Under the pieces are notes generated by a model. That model saw only the letters and a list, made by a program, of their open reading frames with translations. It made no database searches and was not told the origin of the DNA. Below are positions 24,402-34,991 of a stretch of 64,000 nucleotides of DNA, one piece after another. This stretch comes from Takakia lepidozioides (taxonomy: Eukaryota > Streptophyta > Takakiopsida > Takakiales > Takakiaceae). The DNA is taken from assembly GCA_030704615.1 (NCBI GenBank), contig CM060731.1, forward strand, positions 3,658,001 to 3,722,000. Reading direction: 5' to 3'. A program made the translations under genes and the position numbers. Position 1 is the stretch's first letter. Each line of letters starts with the position of its first letter.

Positions 24402-27400
24402 TCAATATATCTGCAACCATGTTGTTGGCGTTGCAATATATAAGCTTGACAACTCCAGCTTCAGTCTTCTCTCGTACCAAATGATGATGAATCTCAATAT
24501 GCTTTGTGCGAGCATGAATTGGATTCTTTGAGAGAGCAATACACCCTTGGTTGTCATCATATATGACGATGATATCCCTCTGTGGACGACCAATACTAGA
24601 TAGAAATGATGATAATCATAATGCTTGCCTTGTAGCTTGAGATGCAGCCATATATTCTGCCTCAGTCGAGGACATAGCAATTATAGATTGCTTCTTGCTG
24701 CTCCAGCTTACAGCTTCATTTGCTAGCATAAAAACATAGCCAGATGTAGAGTGGCGGTCATCAACATTACCAGCCCAATCTGCATCACAATAGTCGTATA
24801 GCTCTATGCTTTTGCAAGCGCTATCTACGATACCATATGAACCCACTTGATCCAACTGAATATTATCATTGTTCTTTCTCAAGCACAAACCATAGTCCAG
24901 TGTACCTCTCAGATAATAGAAAATCCGCTTTATTGCAACCCAATGGAGTTGCCCAGGGTTATCCACAAATTGGCTTACAACCCCCACTACTTGTGTAATA
25001 TCTGGCCATAAACCATTGCATACATGAGATTTCCCACAACACTCTGATAGGGAACATCTCTCAATGTCTCCAAGTCTGCAGCACTATTAGGACTCATTTC
25101 CTTTGAGAGTTTGCAATTTGGGACAAACGGGGTATTTACCGGCATACTTTCAGTCATACCAAAGTGCCTTAAGATATCTTCAAGATACTTACGCTGGTTC
25201 AGATAAATCGCTCGGTCTTGTCGAACACGAGTTACCGATACCCCCAAGCAGTACTGGATTTCTTTCAGATCCACCATCTCAAACTTAATTGAGATATCGC
25301 TTTGTCTTTTTCAACAGAGCCTGATCAACACATGATCACAGGATCTCTTTCAGATCCACCATCTCAAACCTCTTTGAGATATCACTTTGTCTTTTCAACA
25401 AAGACTGATCATTAACATATGATCACAGGATCTCTTTCAGATCCACCATCTCAAACCTCTTTGAGATATCACTTTGTCTTTTCAACAAAGACTGATAATT
25501 AACACATGATCACGGGATCTCTTTTAGATCCACCATCTCAAACCTCTTTGAGATATCACTTAGTCTTCGTTTCAACAAAGTCAAGTCATTAGAGACCAAG
25601 ATTAGATCATCAACATACAACGTTATGATCACAGAAGAGTTTCCATGACCCCTCTTATAGTAAACACTATAATCAGCAGAGCTTTTCTCAAACTCTTCAG
25701 CCATGAAATATGCATCAATCTTAGCATTCTATGCCCTAGGGGATTGCTTCAAACCATACAAGGACTTGAGGAGTTTACAAACCATCATCTCCTTCCCTTT
25801 TACAGCAAATCCCTATGGCTGGTTCATGTATATTTCTTCTATAAGATCTCCATTGAGAAAGGCTGTACATACATCCATCTGATGTACCTCAAGATTTTCA
25901 ACAGCAGCAAACGTTAAAATCACTTGAATTGACTCCATCCGTGCAACAGGGGATAAGGTTTCATTGTAATCAATACCTTCAATTTGCGAAAACCCCTTTG
26001 CAACCAAGTACGCTTTGTACCTTGCTACAGAACCATCTGCATTGTACTTAATCTTGAAAATCCATTTGCAGCCAACAGACTGCTGTCCAGATAGAAGTTG
26101 AACAAGACTCCAAGTCTTTATTATCTTGAAGAGACTTAAACTCAGATGTCATAGCTTCCTTCCAGTGTGAAGAGTTTCCACTCCTCATTGCATCTGACAC
26201 ACTTTGAGGTTCATCACTGTCAATGAAATAGGCAGAAGATACCTTTAAGGGTTTTTCAATCATAGTAGATTGTACCTCTTCCATTTGAACCTCAATTGTC
26301 TTTTCAACAATCTTCTATTCCATTTTATCTTCATGTGTTAGAGCCAAGTTCTGTTTTTCATGGTCCAAACTTGGAACTACTATTTCCTGATGAAAGTTCC
26401 TGGACTCATTGAATATCACATCACGACTGATGATTACATATTTGCTTTTAGGGTTATACAACTTATACCCTTTGGTTTCTTCTCAATAACCAATGAAAAT
26501 ACACTTAATTGCTTTTGCATCCAATTTCTTCCTTACTTCTTTTGGATCATGGGCAAATGCAGCACACCAAAAGACGTGCAAATGATCAACTGAAGGTTTC
26601 TCACCCTTCCAAACCGGTGTCTTTGTAGAGATTGTCTTAGTAGGAAGTCGATTTCTGGAGGTATGGTGCAGTCGCCACTGCTTCTGCCCAGAAACGATGG
26701 TCCAACCTCATGTGTTGCAACATACGCCTCACACTCTCAACAAGTGTTCGATTTTTCCTCTATGCAACTCCATTTCTACTTTAGCGTATATGGTGTGATT
26801 GATTGTTTCATAATACCAATCTCCTTATAGAATTGATTAAAATTCCTTGAGATGTACTCACCACCGCCATCACATCGAAGTATTTTGATCATTTCTCCAG
26901 TTTGATTCTCCACCAAAGTTTTGAATGCTTTGAACCTATCGAGAACTCCAAACTTATTCTACATCATGTAAAGAAATATTTTCTTAGAAAACTCATCAGT
27001 GAAGGTCAAGAAATACTTTGCACCTTTATGAGATTCAGACGACATATGACCGCAAAGATCAGTATGCACCGGTTCAAGAACCTTCTTTGTTCGAGAACCT
27101 CCATCCTTTGGAAATGAGTTGCGATGATGTTTACCATACACACATCCGTCACAAACACTCAAGACCTGATCTCATGTAAGATCCATGCTTCAACCAGATT
27201 GTTAGCTGACATGTATGCCAAACTTTGGATTGAGACATGTCCAAGTCTCTGATGCCCGAGGTCACTCTGCTTGAGTGTAGCATTGCAATCCACATGTAAT
27301 GCCTGGACAGCCCCAACAGCTTGTACAATCTTGCATCTTGAACTACCTTAGTTCAACCAACAATGACTGGTAGAATCCTCAACCATAAGACCTTGCTCAG

Positions 27401-28130
27401 TTAGCTGACTAACTGACAATAGGTTCTTTGTCAATCTATGAACATAGAGAACATCTCTGATCTCTTATGACACTCCAGGTGATAATTGAAACATGACAGT
27501 ACCTTTTCATGTATATCGAGACTAGTTGGAACGTCATATGTTGAGATGTTCCTAAATCAATGATTCACCACACATCTCTACAACTAGAAGAGATTGGCAA
27601 AGCTTCAACAAAAAGTTTAGTTCTGTCAGCCATAATTGCCGATAAAACTTCACTCTGTAACTTTTCCTTCTTCTCATTGTCTAGCTTTTCTTGAAGCATT
27701 CACGTGCATAATGACCTCTTATGCCACAAAAGAAACAGACTCTGTATTTCTTCTTCTTGAATTTAACTTCCTTTCTCCATCTTACAACTCTTGGTCAAGA
27801 TAGAGCCGATTAACGCATGCTTTCTTCCAAAACTGACACATAGATTGAACCATGCTTATCTAACAGTTTTAGCATGTGCAACATGATGAAGTATTGAATC
27901 TGCTACATTCAACAACATGGATCCTCGAGCCAACTTATCTTTCTTCGTAAAAAATTGTTGTTCAGGAGTCGACCCTGCGGCTATGATCTTTCCATCTTCA
28001 GGCTGCAGTTGAACGGATGCAACCGCTTCTCCTAATGTGATTTTCCACAGATCTTTCTCAAATGCTAGTTTGATGTTTTGCCAACTATAAAACACCTTCA
28101 AACTTTCAGATCTAACTCCAAGCACTCAAG
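24402..28130 (-). pseudogene. Broken copia gag-pol coding region
   Basis: Recognisable minus-strand pieces: a gag segment (27856-28125, ending SMLLNVADSILHHVA); a CCHC zinc knuckle CFFCGIRGHYAREC at 27696-27737; a protease-site-like DLGTSQHM near 27545 (usual DSGA replaced); integrase zinc-finger end and core (CDGCVYGKHHRNSF, 26959-27162); the reverse transcriptase start (LVAKGFSQIEGIDYNETLSP, 25813-26007) and its YVDD catalytic motif at about 25603-25618; and RNase H (CDADWAGNVDDRHSTSGYVF, 24616-24987). Stops and frameshifts separate all of these, and a tandem array interrupts the RT. No intact product is possible. Confidence 0.88.
25264..25600. repeat. ~87-bp tandem array inside the copia reverse transcriptase
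   Basis: The block AGATCCACCATCTCAAAC followed by TTGAGATATC and a CAACA(A/G)AG segment recurs with starts at 25269, 25352, 25439 and 25526, so the period is 83-87 bases and there are nearly four copies. In minus-strand terms the unit encodes the stretch around SKRFEMVDLKEI just after the YVDD region. A period of 87 keeps frame, one of 83 does not. Confidence 0.88.
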
Positions 28131-28254
28131 CTTTCAGATTTGACACCAAGAACTCAACTCCAAGCATTCAAGCTTTCAGATCTAACCCCAAGCATTCAAG
28201 CCTATTAGTTATAAATCAAATACTCATCTCCTTTTATCTCTTAGACAGAACCTT

Positions 28255-28266
28255 GCTCTGATACCA
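28255..28266 (-). other. Primer binding site of the copia element
   Basis: On the minus strand TGGTATCAGAGC follows the LTR end (CCAACA) without a gap. It matches the 3' end of initiator methionine tRNA, the usual primer of plant copia elements. It fixes both orientation and LTR boundary. Confidence 0.93.
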
Positions 28267-28407
28267 TGTTGGAATTCGACAGAGATTAGAGATAAAAGAT
28301 GAACTGATTACTGAGAACTCTCCACCCAACCATAGGACCACAACAAGCTCTGTGTCCACCCTCCGAGCTCTCCCTATTTATACTCAAAGTCTAATCTAGA
28401 AATAGCT
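28267..28407 (-). repeat. Partial 5' LTR of the copia element
   Basis: Its inner end TGTTGGAATTC (plus-strand view) abuts the PBS. Identity with the left LTR stops after TAGAAATAGCT, so the outer U3 part of roughly 200 bases is missing. It retains CTATTTATACTC, read as GAGTATAAATAG on the minus strand, the likely TATA box. Confidence 0.8.
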
Positions 28408-28675
28408 CGCCCAAGAGGCCCTACAGTGGCCTCTCTTTGGTCAAAACTTAGTTTTCACTTTGAAAACAATATTTTTCGCATTTGAGTTGGACTAACAAAG
28501 TAAAGGTAATCAAGTCTAGTCTCTATTCCACTTTACGAGTCATCAAAATTCCAATTATTGAATCTTTTATAGCGATTGCCAATTCAATGGGTCAAGAGCC
28601 AATTTATTCTTCAGCATAGTTTTTCTATCGAATTTTTCAACTTAAGAATTTTTTTTAACGAAATAACGAAATAAC

Positions 28676-28995
28676 GATGCGGTCCCCGCTTTGGTTTTAC
28701 TAAAGTGTTTTTCATTGTGATTTACACCCAAGGTAAAATTTTCATAAATTTTGGATACTTATTGTAATTGATATGATGTTTTGAAGACAATCTTAAGAAA
28801 ATCATAATATTTCACTTTTAATTAGACAATTCTGAAAATTTCAAAGATTTATAGTAAACATATAGGTTCATCTATGAAAAATATTAAGCAAATATTTTTC
28901 TCAAATTCAAGAGCTACAGATCGAAATTTGACTACATTGAGTATTGAGTGGTCCTTTAGGGGTTAATTCCACGAAACCAAAGCAGGGACCGCATC
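28676..28995. mobile_element. 320-bp MITE-like element with terminal inverted repeats
   Basis: The 22-base end GATGCGGTCCCCGCTTTGGT(TT) at 28676 is mirrored, with one mismatch, by AACCAAAGCAGGGACCGCAT(C) ending at 28995. The AT-rich interior has no coding frame. The size and structure fit a miniature inverted-repeat element. I see no clear target-site duplication. Confidence 0.55.
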
Positions 28996-29464
28996 CCAAG
29001 AAACCAGACCGTTTTAATACTGAACTATAGAACTTCCCACAACCTGCAGGTCATTACTAAAGTAACATTTCTTCTAATAATTTTTAAAAATACACATATG
29101 CATATATACTTTTTATGTATATATTTATTTTACATATAACCCTAGATATCGTCTTATAAGTCTTAAAGTTAGTTTTTTAATTAATTTTTAAGGGCAGTGG
29201 CCACGTAGTTGCTAGAGGAATATTTATCATAATTCGATGATCTATGCTTTGAAAAAGCATACTTTCAAGAGATGGCATAATTTTTTCAGCGAACTCCCTG
29301 GAGTTATTAGGTATTGAAATAACTTAAAATAATAATAATAATAGTTGATTGAAAGGAAATTCAAATGTATAAAAAGCAGATGTATACCTATATACATATG
29401 TATGTTTGTGAGCTGTGGCAGTCACTTTTTGTATGCATATGTAGTTTTAACTTTATTTTCGACG

Positions 29465-29600
29465 TCAAAATATATTGTGCCCTTATGGTGGGCACTGGGC
29501 ACCGGGGTTTCAATTTTTTTCCCCCTCATAATTCCAAATAAAGTGCATCCTGGGTCTCTGTCCCCAGTTTTTTTTTAAATAATAAAATAATAAAGTAATA
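29465..29600 (+). mobile_element. LINE 3'-end fragment
   Basis: In reverse complement this stretch aligns by eye with the 3' end of the minus-strand LINE at 57305-57420: shared GGGACAGAG, a CTTTATT block, a GGGGGAAAAAA run, an AAACCCC block and then a GCAC/GGCAC block. It ends in an A-rich AATAATAAA tail. It is a short 5'-truncated remnant. Confidence 0.45.
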
Positions 29601-32600
29601 AAAACACGCTACTTTTCAAAGAGCTCACAAGGGTGTGATTCACCAGAATTACAGGGCCCTAATTATTGTATTTGTTTTTAGTCTTAGGGGAAAGGGGCCT
29701 TATGACCAGGCTTTCAAGAATGTGTGCAGTGTGTGGAGTTTATTTTGCTGTGATGGCTAAAAACATAAATAGCATAGGGAGGGCAAGGCTGTTTTATTTT
29801 TTATTTTATTTTATTTATTTATTGGTAACAGCGGGTGATTTTTGCACCTGTCACAAGGCATTTGACAGGCCAAAAAAGGCAAAAACACGGCGGCCTGTCA
29901 AAAGAAAGGCAAAAAACAAAAATTGTCTGTAACAGTGAAAGGCAAAAAAGAAAATGGCCTGTCAAAAGAAAGGTAAACATTACAAAGGAAATGTACAAGC
30001 ACATCGGCTGGTAAGTTAATGCATCGCCTTGGTGGTTCAAGGTTCAAAGCCGCTGCCCTGATTGTTTGTGGCGTATCGTCCGTTGTGCCGCCATGCCTCC
30101 ATGGCCCATAAATGAAAGGGGGTTATTTTTCCCCGCCTCAAGGGCCTGAATTGTGGGCCGTCAGTTGCGCGTGGCATGAAGTTGGCTTACTCTTCAGGGG
30201 GTCTTGGGTTCTACCTTCAATGAAAGCTACATTGGGCCATGAGTAGAGCTGTGTGGTTTGTAGATCTTTATCATAAACCTTAACAGCGCTAACTTACCCA
30301 CGTTTCAGGTGATCGGGTCTGAAGTCCTGACCATTGTTTTGCAATATGTATTTGACTCTAGCTGCTTTGGTTACACGATCGAGCACGTCATTTCTGTTTA
30401 TTGGAAAATACAATCCCAAGATTAGGTAGCTGAATTTCGATGATTTAGATCTTTCTCGTCGGTGATATTTTTTCTTAAATTTGAAAAATGTGGCTATTAA
30501 GTTTTACAAGAAACAGCTATATATTCTGTTCATCCATTTGGATAGAATCATCCTCCTATGGACTTTCATCCATTTATATCATCCATTGTTATTTTATCTT
30601 TGTAGAAGTTTGGCGATTTCATCCATGGAAAATTGGGAATTTATGACAGAATATTCCATTTTAAAATTTTAAGGTTTCGCCAAGGCAGAAAACACTGGTT
30701 CTCATATACTACTCCGGGTTGTGAAATGGCAACTTTAGTCATCTAGCGCTCAAGATTTACTTCAAGAAACGGGCACTTGGGCCTTAAGTTCACAACAACC
30801 TATGTAGTAGTTCGGGGATGCAACTATTGAGAGCCTCGCCTGCATGCAAAGACTGGTTGTCCAAGCCCCTCCGCGCTCTGTTGGACACATTATGATGGGC
30901 ACTTATAATTAGGACCCCAGCAATTTGCACTTTCATACGTGTGGTGCTCATGATCCAGGGAGTCTTCCAAGGTCCAGCAAGCAACATAGTCTAAGTGATT
31001 GAGCCCCCAAAGATGCGTAAGAAGTTCACACTTCAAACTACACACTTCTTTTCATTTTTTATTTTTTATTTCATATGACATGGTTGTGTGAACGGTCAAA
31101 ATCTTGTGAACCTGTCATGTGAAAGGCGTTTTCTGAAAGTTGTCTGTCACAGTGAAAGTAAAAAAAAAATTAACCTGTCACAAAAAATGTAGGGCTACCT
31201 GTCAAAAAACAACACTGGGAGGGTTGGTAGTTGGTAGGTTAAGAAAATACTGCGTATGAAGTCAAGGGCTCAATCTGTCCCTTTCTTTTTTCTTTTTCTT
31301 TTTTTCTTTTTCTTAAAGGGAAACACCTGGGAGCGACAGGTGTCTCTTAAGAAACAATAAGAGAAAGAGAAAAATAAGTGAAAAAATGGCCGATCTACAG
31401 CTTTTAATAGGTCACTGTGTACTTAATGCGCCCTAAGAGGGAATTATTAACAAGGAACTCAGAGCACATAAATTCAGGCTGAATCTAAACGTGAATGGCC
31501 GCAATAAACATGTCGTAATCGTCATTTAAAGGGGGGTCCCGGCGCATATAGAATAATGAAGGGTGGCGGCCCTTGACGCTACAATAATTTGACGTGGATA
31601 CACGCCGTACGCATATTATCGTGTACGTATCCCCGCAGGTATGGGTGCCTATGACCGCGCCCAGCGGGGCGGCAGTCAGCTCATAACCACCCCTGCGGTA
31701 CAATCCATCCTACTTTTATCGTCCATCCATCGGACTTTGCCACGTTGACGTTATGCCTGTTACAAGGCGTAATCGGTTGAAATTATGGCAGTCATAGCAC
31801 GTAGATTGATTGGTTGCACACATGACTAATTGTTCTATTTTTTCATCTCCAAAATAATTCTAAAGTCCAAGATCCTCTGTCCCCTTCTTGTACCCAAGCC
31901 CCCTGCCCTATCCATGTCCCTTGTCTTGCTCCCCTATTCCCGGTCCTCGCTCCTCTCCTTGCCCCCCTCCTCGCCCTTTGGAACGCGGCTTGCTCCCCCC
32001 TTCCTAGTCCCCGCTCCCCCTCCTCGTTCCCTGTCCCAATGTGGAGCAGGAGCATGGGAGCAAAATTGGAGAATGTTTGGGAATATGGTCCTAAAGTGGG
32101 GAGCATGAGGAGGGAATAGGAGGTGTGGAGCGCACCCCACCTTCCTAACGGGGGATGAGATTTGAGAAGTAGTCTTGCCCGAGCCTTTAGGAGCTCTGGC
32201 CAGCGGCCCCACCACCTCACATGCTTGCCTTAAACTCGTTGATGATAGCGCAAACAACATAGTGGTAGATTGTATGATAGAATTATTATGTGATAGAATG
32301 TTTACATGGTGGATCATCTTTAAAATGGTGACAACACTATTATAGTTGTCCACTATGTCCCTGTCCCTGTCTAATTTTCCCCTGGGAAACATATATATAT
32401 ATATATGTCTTGCATTAAGTTGTAGACTTCTTACCATCTCTAGGTGTTGAGTGCATAAGTAGTAACTGATTGATTATGATGGTTTTCTAGGAGCATGTAA
32501 GCATGCTCACCTGAGCATAATATGACATTCTACATATTTTAGGAATATGCTGAATCGACCTATTATGGTGAAATGAAAATGGGCTCACGGTAGAGAAAAT

Positions 32601-33060
32601 TGTGAACTATTTCAAACATGTGCGCATGTGAGCACAATACTACATCTACTACTTCTTTGCATAAGATATCCATCCGCAATAGTTTTACCAGTGAAACTAT
32701 TTTTCGTTTTCGCCAATGGGACTCAAATCTTGTGATATACGGTAGTACCTTGGCAATTTCGGCACAAATTATAATATTTCAAAGATTGTTGAAAATTTTG
32801 GAAATTGATTTTGTGAAATTAAATAACTTTGTGATTTGATAATAAAGCATCTTTAAGAATATTCCATGTGTTGAAATAAAATTCTCAAAATAAAATAAAT
32901 ATTTGACAGATGATTGTTGAACTTGCCAAGGTACTACGATATATATATATATAGTGAACAGGGGACAAAGTCGACAGAGGCCCTGAATAGTGTGATATAT
33001 TTTACTATCATTTGCTTGCAAATTGCTAGCATGTATGATACTGAAATATTAAAAATATTC

Positions 33061-33490
33061 TTAACTATCAACGCCAAAGTTGGGGCTTGTTCTGAGCTGG
33101 GTTGGATGGTGCCAAGTTTGTGGTGGAGCTTGGCTACTTGGGTTCTAATCTAGTGACAGTTTGCATTAGGCTGTGGCTTATGCTTTGCGGTGTTGGGTCT
33201 TTCGTCTTTGGATTGATGTTTTGTTCCTTGTATTGTTCTTATGCTTGCTGGTTGGGCTTGTAGCCCTTGTGTCAATTGTGACATGCCCGTGGCTTATAAA
33301 AGTCTTCATGGCTTTTGGAGGTTATTTTTTCCTCTGTTTCTCTCCATTTAATAAAGCTGGGAGGGCCTCTGTTCCCTCAAGTTGGACGGTTAAGAAAAAA
33401 TAAAAACAAAAAAAAAAAATATTAGTATGTCTCATGGCACATCGGGGGTTTTAATTTTTTTTGTCCAATAATTCCAAGTAAGTTTTTCTG
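33061..33490 (+). mobile_element. LINE 3' UTR and A-rich tail
   Basis: The stretch ends with ATTTAATAAAGC, GGCCTCTGTTCCCTC and an A-rich tail (33400-33418). The same landmarks occur inverted at 57330-57360 beside a LINE coding remnant. A second short fragment of the same end (TCGGGGGTTTTAATTTTTTT) follows at 33440-33465. There is no coding sequence here. Confidence 0.45.
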
Positions 33491-34991
33491 TGTATGTATG
33501 TATATATATATATATATATATATATCCACACTTATAATAATCACCAAATGGCTTCATGCCCCAATATATTGTGGGAAGTAGTTTTTAAAGCTATCGAGGT
33601 TTGCCAAGGCCACTACTAGAGGTGTGAAGAAGAGAGTGACGAGACCAGCTCCTACTGCAGCTAAATTGGTGTGCAAAATTCTCTGCCACAAAGGTACTTC
33701 TAGATTTGTCTCAGTCAACATCTCTCAGCTCCGGGGTCCATTCAGTGACATATTGGGTTTGTTGATTGCTGTGTCTGGGCAGTAACTACTGCTTTCCACC
33801 TTCTCTTGAAATGAAACAAATGCTGTTGGCAGTTCCTGCACCCGAGTATCTCTTTGTCAAAATTTTCGTCTCTCCCTTGCTGATTGTCTTCTCCATTATT
33901 TCTGCCTTATGTTCAACTCTTCAACCCTTTTCCATCCCCTCCCATCTGTCTCTACCTCCCCTCTCTGCGTAGATGCTCTGCCACAAGTCCTCGGCCTTAC
34001 AAAACAAGCTGGAAAATTAAAGAGGCCTAATACTAAGCTTGACACATAGCACACAGTCAACAAAAGAGATGAATGCCCCATTTTCAGAGAGATGGAGAGA
34101 AAATGAATCTATTGCAATGAGCAAGCAAGTGTTGTGAGAAATGGAATGCAAGTAGCGTTCAGAACAGAGAGATAATCTGCATAAAAGAGCCCAACCAACC
34201 AGACCGTAAACATTATATCGATGTTTTTTCCCACCCTAGCACGTGGGCCCAAATGCATCTACCTCTGGAGACACGGGAGCAGAAGATACCTCCTTTCCCC
34301 CAAGAGTTATAGAAAGCTCTGAGGAGTGCCCTCACCACATGGGCATAACGCATTTTTCTTTTCTTCTTGGAGTGAACCTGCAATTGACGGCGGCAACTTC
34401 GACAGCCGTTTTAGGCCTCATTCACACACAATTCTTAGAAGAGAAAGCTCATTCCGTTGCAGTAATCGGCATACTTTCTAGCAACAACAATGACAAGAAA
34501 ATTAATGCAGCCTAGGACATAAGACTGGCCTTGGAACTAAAGACCGTCCTTAGAACTATTTGGGGCTCCCTTGTCATCTCTGTATTCAAATGAGAGAGTA
34601 GGCAATTTTACCACCTCTTGATGAGAACTTGTAATGCGTGTCAACATAGTTCGAGATTGAAGTTCCTTGTCACTCCAAGACTTTCTTGACTACCAGTTTT
34701 CCTCACCCTGTTTTGGGGATCCCCTTGGTGGACCCTCTTTGGTGCAACACTTTCCACAACCATAGCTACAGGAGTCTTTTGAAGCCTCTGGTTCAATGTG
34801 ATGTGTAGGCATATCCTCTGAGAGAGAGTTTTCTATGACTCGGCTGCTGCAGTTCTGTAATCAACCATGAACTGAAGGTGCAGATCAGTTCTTTCAACTT
34901 TACTGTAGGGAAGATGTACGTGGCTGTGAAATTGAGAGGTCCAAGGCCAAAGGATCTTCAGTTGTCATTATGTTTGGAAGCAAAAACTTGT
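33491..34991. other. 3' flank of PPR locus a, no supported gene
   Basis: A TA microsatellite lies at about 33497-33525. The remainder is mixed sequence and probably includes the 3' UTR of the minus-strand PPR gene. I see no other coding sequence. Confidence 0.4.

Larger units (their letters stand above)
23987..28407 (-). mobile_element. Degenerate Ty1/copia LTR retrotransposon
   Basis: Reading on the minus strand the order is: partial 5' LTR (28267-28407), tRNA-iMet-type PBS, gag, CCHC knuckle, protease, integrase, reverse transcriptase, RNase H, polypurine tract and 3' LTR (23987-24312). Integrase before RT is the Ty1/copia order. The frame is broken many times by stops and shifts, so the copy is dead. 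LTR ends are TGTTGG...CCAACA. The left LTR lacks its outer end next to a poly-T run, and the right LTR keeps only its inner 141 bases. Confidence 0.9.
28408..33060. other. AT-rich, repeat-filled region without supported genes
   Basis: Apart from the 320-bp TIR element and LINE-tail fragment listed separately, this is AT-rich DNA with short TA and TTTTA runs (29790-29825, 32391-32406, 32937-32951). Repeated short blocks with GCCTGTCAAAAGAAAGG occur near 29890 and 29957, with related CCTGTCA blocks near 31110-31205. A CT-rich low-complexity stretch lies at about 31880-32040. Confidence 0.45.

Noticed and set aside
25264-25600. CRISPR-like array
   Set aside because: The units are contiguous, 83-87 bases long, have no distinct spacers and are derived from copia pol in a plant genome.
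31843-32437. Minus-strand frames of 125 and 167 residues
   Set aside because: Low-complexity C/T-rich DNA with no recognisable motif.
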